Positions 58,307 to 64,000 of a stretch of DNA of 64,000 bases are shown here, one piece after another; the first letter of the stretch is position 1, and the number at the start of each line of letters is the position of its first letter. Below the pieces are notes generated by a model. The model was given only the letters and a program-made list of their open reading frames with translations. It was not told where the DNA came from and searched no databases. The stretch comes from Croceicoccus marinus (GTDB taxonomy: Bacteria > Pseudomonadota > Alphaproteobacteria > Sphingomonadales > Sphingomonadaceae): contig NZ_CP019602.1 of assembly GCF_001661675.2 (NCBI RefSeq), positions 1,451,501-1,515,500 on the forward strand, read 5' to 3'. The translations under genes were made by a program, and so were the position numbers.

Positions 58307-61300
58307 TTAGAAGTTGCCGCGAACGATGAACGAGAACCTGCGGTCGTTCATGAAGTAGGACCGCGGGGCCAGTTCCGAAGGATCTCCGGTATAGGCCTGC
58401 GTGGTCTTGGTCACCTCGTTCAGCAGGTTCACGCCCTGCACGCCGACCTTGATATTATCGGTGACGCTGAGGAACGCGGATGCGTCGAGCTGTCCCGTAG
58501 GCTCGTTGAAGATCGAGAAATACGGGAAGATCACGTCCGAAGCCGTCAGCAGGAAGCGCGAACGCCAGTTGTAGGCAGCGCGCAGCGAAATCGGGCCCTT
58601 TTCGTAGAAACCGGCCACGTTCACATTGTGCTTGGACAGCTGTTCAAGCGGCAGGTTTCCGGGCGGAACCGGCGAGTCGTTGGAAACTTCACCACCATTG
58701 AGGAACGTATTCGGGAGACCCGAGCTGTCGATGTAGGTGTAGTTTGCCGTGACGCCGAACCCGTCCAGCGGCGCAGGCAGGAAGTCGAAGGTCTGCTGGT
58801 AGGCAACCTCGACGCCCTTGATCTTGCCCGTACCGTCGAAGTTCGCAGGACCGCGAACGGTAACCTGACGGGTGTCGCCCGAAGCGTTGCTGATCGTCTC
58901 TTGCCGGACTTCCTGGTAGAAGAAGTTGTTGATCGACTTGTAGAAGGCATTCAGCGTCAGCGAGCCGACCCGCGCGAAGTACCATTCCACGCTGGCATCG
59001 AACTGCCAGGCCGTCGCGGGAACCAGCAGCGGATTGCCCGCCTCACCCGTGAAGTTGCCCGAGTTGTCGATGCTCGACGTGAAGTAGTTGCGGATGTACC
59101 CGTTGTCCGGACGCGTCATGACCTTCGACACGGCGAAACGCGTGATCAGGTCGTCACTCAGCCCGAACCTGATGTTGAAGCTGGGCAGGAAATAATCGTA
59201 GTTGTTCTTCACCGGCGTATAGATGAAGCTGCCGTCGACGAAGTCCTGCAGATCAGCGTAAGCTTCCGGCCCGATGTTGCAGATGCCGCCCGGACGCGCA
59301 GTACCGCCACCGGCAGCAGGCGGACGCGCCTGCTCCGCGCAGCGCACGTCGTACGGATCGGCGATGTTCAACGCGCCGACAGTCCCGGGACCACGCGAAC
59401 TTGCCGACCGGATGTCGGTACGGACATAGCGAACACCCACGTTACCCGACATGCGTATGCCGCCGAACAGATCGTCGGATCCGAAATGCACCATGCCGTA
59501 CAGGGCATAGTCGTCCTGCTTTACGGTCTGGATCTCGGAAGGAAGATACAGCGAGTCGCCCGCCACGCCCTCTCGAGCGGCCAGCGGGTTCCAGGTCGGG
59601 GATCCGCCACGTTCGGTGGTGATTGCCTGGACGGAGCGCAGGAAGTCCACCGCACCGTCGTAATCGTCGATCAGATCGCCGCTGTAGTAGAAAGCTACCG
59701 GAGGTGCAGGTACTTCGCCGCGGAAGAAGTTGGGGAATTCATACCGCTCCGACGCGCCCTCGGGCGTGTCGGCGAAATTGACCGGACGCGAACCCGACCA
59801 CACTTCCGACAGCATGCCCCAGTTGTACTGGCTATAGCGCACTTCCTGTTCGCGGCCCTGGTAACGGGCGCCGACCTTGGCACGGCGGATGAACGCGTAG
59901 TCATCGAACTCGTAATCGAGGTCCGCCTGGAACGCGTACTGGTCGCCGCTGCTGTCTTCGGCGTGATCCATGGCTGCGCGCCAGAACTGGAAGCGCGGAT
60001 CGTTGAAGTACTGCTCGTCGGTCGCACCGGCCAGCGCCTCGCCCGGAGCGGACCAAGTGTAGCCGAGGAATTGCGGCTTGTGCGGGATGATCGACGGGTA
60101 ATTGCCCGAGATGTCCAGTTCCTGGTCGGCGAAGTTCGAGCCGAACACGCTGAAGTCGAGGTTTTCCTTCTTCGACGTCGCGTACTGGCCGTCGAGCCGC
60201 AGTGTTGCCCGCTCCGTCAGTTCGTGACGCAGGTTCAGGCTGTAATCGCTGTTCGTGACCTCATCCAGCACCTGCCGGCGAGCGAGCGAGAACTGCGAAC
60301 CGCCGACCGGAACGAAGGGCGAGAGCGCCGGATCACCGCGCCAGCCATTGCTGGCATCGACGATGTAGCCCGACTGGAACAGATTGTCCTCGTTATAGAC
60401 GTAGTCCTGGAACTCACCGACCGGGCACTGGGCGCGCGGCGGCGTTTCGTCATCGGGGTTGATGACGCCATTGCTGTCGACGACGTTCGGACCGGCGTCA
60501 TTCTGCTGACAGCCAAGCGGATAGGTCGAATACTCGGCAAGGTCGGGAGCAGTCTCGTACGTCCGCTCACCCCAGGAATTGGTGGTGTGCGACCGGATGA
60601 ATTCCGCGGTGAACAGCGTGCGCTCGTCAACGCTCTCCCACTGCGCGGACACTGCGAAACCGTCGCGCTTGCGGTTGAAATCCTGCCTGCGGAACTGGCC
60701 ACCGACGGGCGCCACGCGGTAATCGGCGTAGTCGGCGAACCCGTCCGGACCGTTCGTTCCGTCGGCACCGCATTCCGCGTTCGGCGGCGGCAGCGTCGTG
60801 TTGTCGACGTTCGAGGGCAGCGGATTACGGCAGATGAAGCGGTTGGCGGTGTTCGCAACCGGAACCGACGATCCGTCGCGGATCTGGTAATTCGCGACCT
60901 GCAGGCCATCGGCACGGCTCTTGATCTGTGAGAACGCGCCGCTGAACAGCACGCCGAAACGGCCGGCTTCGGTATCCCAGGTGTTGCTAACCAGGCCCGA
61001 GATGGTTGGCGTCCATTCCTTGCGGAAGTCGCCATAGTTCGCCTCGGCGCTGAAGCCCAGCTTGAAGCCGTCGTTGTCGAACGGCTTGCGGGTGTTGAGA
61101 TTGACCGTACCGGCAAGGCCGCCCTCGATCATGTCCGCGGTGGCGTTCTTGCTGATGACCACCGAGCCGAGCAGCTCGGAAGGAACGTCCGCAAAGTTGA
61201 GCGCCTGGCCGCCAACGCCTGCCGCGAAGGCAGTGCGTCCGTTGAATTCCGACCGCACGAAGTTCAGACCGCGCACGACCACGCCCGAACCCTCGACCGA

Positions 61301-61681
61301 GAAGTGGTCGGGATCGTTGGAGCCTGCGAAACGGTTGATCGCCACGCCGGGAACGCGCTGCAGCGCCTCGGTCACCGAACGGTCGGGAAGCGCGCCGATG
61401 TCGCGCGCCGTAATGGCGTCGACGAAAGTATCGGCTTCACGCTTGATGTTCTGCGAGCTTTCGAGCGACGCCCGGATACCGCTGACGATGATGACATCGC
61501 TGCCGGCGGCGGCATCGCCCTGCTCTACCTCGTCCGCGTCCTGCGCCGCATCCTGCGCGAAGGCAACCGGCGAGCCGAGCATGCAGCCCAGCGCCATTGC
61601 CGAAGCACCGCCCTTCAGGAAATTGCGGAAAATCGTTTCACGTCCCGCAGCGTCTCCGCCGCGAAGTGCATTCGCCCTCAT
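58307..61681 (-). CDS. TonB-dependent receptor (xylan-oligosaccharide uptake candidate)
   Basis: ATG 61681 follows GGAGAGGAC and gives 1124 residues. It has a signal peptide (GGASAMALGCMLGSPVAFAQ), then a plug domain (DVIIVSGIRASLESSQNIKREADTFVDAITARDIGALPDRSVTEALQRVPGVAINR) typical of sphingomonad/Caulobacter carbohydrate receptors, and a 22-strand barrel ending in the aromatic C-terminus FIVRGNF. Such receptors import oligosaccharides using TonB energy. The operator just upstream and the surrounding hydrolases point to xylo-oligosaccharides. No SusD-like partner is present. The plug starts with no TonB-box that I can identify with certainty. Halogenase-like genes are divergent. Confidence 0.93.
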   Translation of the reverse strand: MRANALRGGDAAGRETIFRNFLKGGASAMALGCMLGSPVAFAQDAAQDADEVEQGDAAAGSDVIIVSGIRASLESSQNIKREADTFVDAITARDIGALPDRSVTEALQRVPGVAINRFAGSNDPDHFSVEGSGVVVRGLNFVRSEFNGRTAFAAGVGGQALNFADVPSELLGSVVISKNATADMIEGGLAGTVNLNTRKPFDNDGFKLGFSAEANYGDFRKEWTPTISGLVSNTWDTEAGRFGVLFSGAFSQIKSRADGLQVANYQIRDGSSVPVANTANRFICRNPLPSNVDNTTLPPPNAECGADGTNGPDGFADYADYRVAPVGGQFRRQDFNRKRDGFAVSAQWESVDERTLFTAEFIRSHTTNSWGERTYETAPDLAEYSTYPLGCQQNDAGPNVVDSNGVINPDDETPPRAQCPVGEFQDYVYNEDNLFQSGYIVDASNGWRGDPALSPFVPVGGSQFSLARRQVLDEVTNSDYSLNLRHELTERATLRLDGQYATSKKENLDFSVFGSNFADQELDISGNYPSIIPHKPQFLGYTWSAPGEALAGATDEQYFNDPRFQFWRAAMDHAEDSSGDQYAFQADLDYEFDDYAFIRRAKVGARYQGREQEVRYSQYNWGMLSEVWSGSRPVNFADTPEGASERYEFPNFFRGEVPAPPVAFYYSGDLIDDYDGAVDFLRSVQAITTERGGSPTWNPLAAREGVAGDSLYLPSEIQTVKQDDYALYGMVHFGSDDLFGGIRMSGNVGVRYVRTDIRSASSRGPGTVGALNIADPYDVRCAEQARPPAAGGGTARPGGICNIGPEAYADLQDFVDGSFIYTPVKNNYDYFLPSFNIRFGLSDDLITRFAVSKVMTRPDNGYIRNYFTSSIDNSGNFTGEAGNPLLVPATAWQFDASVEWYFARVGSLTLNAFYKSINNFFYQEVRQETISNASGDTRQVTVRGPANFDGTGKIKGVEVAYQQTFDFLPAPLDGFGVTANYTYIDSSGLPNTFLNGGEVSNDSPVPPGNLPLEQLSKHNVNVAGFYEKGPISLRAAYNWRSRFLLTASDVIFPYFSIFNEPTGQLDASAFLSVTDNIKVGVQGVNLLNEVTKTTQAYTGDPSELAPRSYFMNDRRFSFIVRGNF

Positions 61682-61699
61682 ACTCAGTCCTCTCCCCAA

Positions 61700-61713
61700 T
61701 GATAGCGCTACCA
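61700..61713. promoter_or_regulatory. XylR-type operator between the TonB receptor and halogenase-like genes
   Basis: TGATAGCGCTACCA lies 19 bases before the receptor start codon and 137 bases before the divergent halogenase-like gene. Its distance suggests direct control of the receptor; control of the other direction is less certain. Confidence 0.7.
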
Positions 61714-61732
61714 TGTTAAGGCGTGTCGCTAG

Positions 61733-61765
61733 ATCACTTCCGAACAAAACCTCTAACGAAGTGAT
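61733..61765. repeat. Inverted repeat in the receptor/halogenase intergenic region
   Basis: ATCACTTC (61733-61740) and GAAGTGAT (61758-61765): perfect 8-base arms with a 17-base A/C-rich spacer. It is too widely spaced for a usual LacI operator; it may be a site for a second regulator, or a hairpin in a leader RNA. Confidence 0.35.
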
Positions 61766-61850
61766 TTTTCTTTGGCAAGTGCGGGTTTGCAAGATCGCAC
61801 AAGCGTGCCATCCTGCGACCGGGAGATTAAAAGAGGGGGCAGGGCAAAAC

Positions 61851-63416
61851 ATGTCCGCACGAAAAGTTATCGTTACCAACAACCGCATCGACAGGATTGT
61901 CGTGGTTGGCGGCGGCACCGCAGGTTGGATGGCGGCAGCCGCATTCTCGCGCTATTTCGACAATGGCCGGCGCAAGATCATCGTCGTCGAATCCGACGCG
62001 ATCGGCACCGTAGGCGTCGGCGAGGCGACCATCCCCGCGATCAAGGGCTTCAATGCCATGCTCGACATTCCGGAGAACGAGTTTCTCCGCGAGACGCGCG
62101 GCACCTTCAAGCTCGGCATCGAATTCGTGAACTGGGGGCGGCAGGGCGACCGCTATATCCACCCCTTCGGCGCGTTCGGCACCGATTTGCACGGCATTCC
62201 GTTCCACCAGCTCTGGCTGCGCGAACATGCGCGCGGCGGCGGCGGAGACATCACCGATTTCTCGATGAGCGCCGCGGCAGCCGCCCTGGGCCGCTTCGGA
62301 CGCCCCGCCGTGGGTGCCCGTCCCCCGGTGTCCGAAATCAATTACGCCTTCCACTTCGATGCTACGCTCTATGCCGCCTATCTTCGCAGGCTGGCCGAAC
62401 GCCAGGGGGCGATCAGGCAGGAAGGCCGGATCGTCAAGGTCCACCGCGATGGCGAAAGCGGTGACGTGACCAGTGTCGAGCTGGAGGGCGGCAGGCTGGT
62501 CGAAGGCGATCTCTTCCTCGACTGTTCGGGTTTTCGCGGCCTGCTGATCGAGGACGCGCTTGAAACCGGATACGAGGACTGGAGCCACTGGCTGCCGATG
62601 GACCGCGCCATCGCCATGCCCACGGCCAACCGAAGCTCACCCGATCCTTTCACCCGCGCGACGGCCCATGCGGCAGGCTGGCAATGGCGCATACCGCTGC
62701 AGCATCGCACCGGCAACGGCCACGTATTCTGCAGCGCCTTCATGCAGGAGGACGAGGCCGAGCGCATCCTGCGTGACACAGTGGAAGGCGAGGAACTGGC
62801 CGATCCGCGGCTGATACGTTTCACCACCGGCATGCGGCGCAAGGCATGGAGCCATAATGTCGTGTCGCTGGGCTTGTCCTCCGGCTTTATCGAGCCGCTG
62901 GAATCGACCAGCATCCATCTTGTCCAGAACGGGATCGCCCGGCTGTTCGGCCTGTTCCCGGAAAAGGACATCAGCCCCGTCGAGCGTGACGAATACAATC
63001 GCGGCATGCGCGAGATCTATGAGGATGTGCGCGACTTCATCATCCTGCACTACAAGGCGACCCAGCGGGACGATACCGAGTTCTGGCGCAGCGTCCGCGA
63101 CATGGACATCCCCGCCAGCCTGGCGCGCAAGATGGAGCTTTGGCGCCTGCACGGGCGTGTGTTCCGCGAAAATGCCGAACTGTTCACCCTGCCCAGCTGG
63201 GTGGCGGTGATGCTGGGGCAGAACGTGTGGCCCGAACGCTATGATCCGATTGCCGACACACTGGATGAAAACAGGGTGGCGCAGGCGATGGAGAAGATGC
63301 GCGCGGGCTATCGACAGACCGCGCAGCAATTGCCACCGCAGGAACAGTTTTTGCGCAGTGCCAACGCATGGGCCGTGTCGGACGAGATGCCGCTTTCGAT
63401 GGGGGTAGCGCGATGA
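61851..63416 (+). CDS. Flavin-dependent tryptophan-halogenase-like protein (first of two)
   Basis: ATG 61851 gives 521 residues. The family's flavin-binding motif is RIVVVGGGTAGWMAAAAF, followed by VGVGEATIPAIKGFNAMLDIPENEFLRETRGTFKLGIEFVNW, in which the lysine of TFKLG corresponds to the catalytic lysine of PrnA/RebH. The WxWxIP-type motif is WQWRIPLQ near residue 280. Relatives are frequent beside TonB receptors in sphingomonads and Caulobacter, where halogenation has not been shown. The open frame extends far upstream through the receptor gene but is not protein-like there. The gene overlaps the next, a paralogue, by four bases (ATGA). Confidence 0.88.
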   Translation: MSARKVIVTNNRIDRIVVVGGGTAGWMAAAAFSRYFDNGRRKIIVVESDAIGTVGVGEATIPAIKGFNAMLDIPENEFLRETRGTFKLGIEFVNWGRQGDRYIHPFGAFGTDLHGIPFHQLWLREHARGGGGDITDFSMSAAAAALGRFGRPAVGARPPVSEINYAFHFDATLYAAYLRRLAERQGAIRQEGRIVKVHRDGESGDVTSVELEGGRLVEGDLFLDCSGFRGLLIEDALETGYEDWSHWLPMDRAIAMPTANRSSPDPFTRATAHAAGWQWRIPLQHRTGNGHVFCSAFMQEDEAERILRDTVEGEELADPRLIRFTTGMRRKAWSHNVVSLGLSSGFIEPLESTSIHLVQNGIARLFGLFPEKDISPVERDEYNRGMREIYEDVRDFIILHYKATQRDDTEFWRSVRDMDIPASLARKMELWRLHGRVFRENAELFTLPSWVAVMLGQNVWPERYDPIADTLDENRVAQAMEKMRAGYRQTAQQLPPQEQFLRSANAWAVSDEMPLSMGVAR

Positions 63417-64000
63417 ACGGCGAACCTATCCGCAAGATCGTGATCGTCGGCGGCGGCACCGCGGGCTGGATGGCCGCGGCAGCAACTTCGCGCATCATGG
63501 GCGCTTTTCCGGGGCTGACGATCGAACTGGTCGAAAGCGAGGCGATCGGTACGGTCGGCGTGGGGGAAGCGACGATCCCGCAGATCATCTCGTTCAACAT
63601 GATGCTGGGGATCGACGAAGCGGAATTCGTGCGCGAGACCCGCGCGACCTACAAGCTGGGCATCGAGTTCGTCGACTGGCTGCGAATTGGCCACAGCTAT
63701 GTCCATCCCTTCGGATCCTATGGCATCGACATGCTGGGGATCGACTTCCACCATTTCTGGCTGCGCGGGCAGCGGGCCGGGCTCGATATGCCGCTGGACG
63801 AATTTTCCATCTCGGCGATGGCGGGAAAGGCGGGCCGGTTCATCCACCCGCGCAAGGACCAGCCGAATTCCCCCCTCGCCCGCATGGCCTATGCGTTCCA
63901 GTTCGACGCGGGGCGCTATGCCCGGTTCCTGCGAAACAGGGCCGAGGCGCAAGGCGTCATCAGGACGGAAGGACGCATAACCGAGGTCTTGCAGGACGGC
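63413..64000 (+). CDS. Flavin-dependent tryptophan-halogenase-like protein (second of two, cut by the window end)
   Basis: The frame is open from ATG 63413 to the last base, giving 196 residues of an estimated 500. It starts KIVIVGGGTAGWMAAAAT, followed by VGVGEATIPQIISFNMMLGIDEAEFVRETRATYKLGIEFVDW with the corresponding lysine, and then HPFGSYGIDMLGIDFHHFWLRGQRAGLDMPLDEFSI. It is clearly homologous to its upstream neighbour yet distinct throughout. The four-base overlap implies translation from the same transcript. Whether the catalytic glutamate and WxWxIP motif are kept lies outside the window. Confidence 0.85.
   Translation, partial: MNGEPIRKIVIVGGGTAGWMAAAATSRIMGAFPGLTIELVESEAIGTVGVGEATIPQIISFNMMLGIDEAEFVRETRATYKLGIEFVDWLRIGHSYVHPFGSYGIDMLGIDFHHFWLRGQRAGLDMPLDEFSISAMAGKAGRFIHPRKDQPNSPLARMAYAFQFDAGRYARFLRNRAEAQGVIRTEGRITEVLQDG

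Noticed and set aside
58628..60931. Long plus-strand open frame of 767 codons inside the TonB receptor
   Set aside because: It is Arg/Val/Asp-rich without domain features and lies opposite a receptor with clear plug and barrel sequence.
61851..64000. Halogenase-like genes as part of a halogenated natural-product cluster
   Set aside because: No biosynthetic megasynthase, tailoring or resistance gene is present in the neighbourhood; the context is carbohydrate uptake. Sequence beyond the window could change this view.

Overview
The window reads as high-GC chromosome of a free-living alphaproteobacterium of the order Sphingomonadales (Erythrobacteraceae/Sphingomonadaceae type). The pointers are the caa3-type oxidase module, the Ku/LigD pair, sphingomonad-style TonB receptors with tryptophan-halogenase-like neighbours, and a Caulobacter-like oxidative xylose pathway. 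Genus and species cannot be fixed from the sequence alone. No rRNA, tRNA, CRISPR array, insertion sequence or prophage was seen.

Layout. (1) 1-9.1 kb: the 3' part of tamB and a tiny lipoprotein, then a terminal-oxidase module: CtaG-type assembly factor, cytochrome b561, two extra c-type cytochromes, subunit II with a fused cytochrome c domain, a fused subunit I/III, and a small membrane protein. (2) 9.1-31.2 kb: fumC, then a stress and housekeeping island: a protein-repair methyltransferase/erythromycin-esterase fusion, a ZIP transporter, ExoD, two SDR oxidoreductases, a Ku-MgtC-LigD end-joining operon, pyrC, otsA, a GH15 enzyme, a PoxB-like ThDP enzyme, a decayed quinol-oxidase gene and a three-subunit molybdenum aldehyde oxidoreductase. 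Five sites close to the alphaproteobacterial EcfG (general stress) promoter consensus precede genes here. (3) 31.3-33.9 kb: nadE and a pncC/cinA homologue. (4) 34-64 kb: a large xylan/hemicellulose locus.

How the hemicellulose locus works. TonB receptor, GH10 xylanase, GH67 alpha-glucuronidase, GH43, three GH3 enzymes, two GH5 enzymes and an acetylesterase would bind, deacetylate, debranch and hydrolyse glucuronoxylan (and probably some glucan/mannan). An ACS-type MFS carrier may import released sugar acids. XylB, XylC, XylD and XylX form the Weimberg (oxidative) route from D-xylose to alpha-ketoglutarate semialdehyde; the final dehydrogenase is not in the window. A LacI-family regulator (XylR) lies in the same operon as the GH67 and XylD genes. 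Five copies of a palindrome of the form TGRTAGCGCTAYCA sit in the four divergent promoter regions of this locus, so one repressor probably controls almost all of it. Two flavin-dependent halogenase-like genes lie divergent to the TonB receptor and share its operator; their role in sugar uptake is unexplained and is the most interesting open question here.
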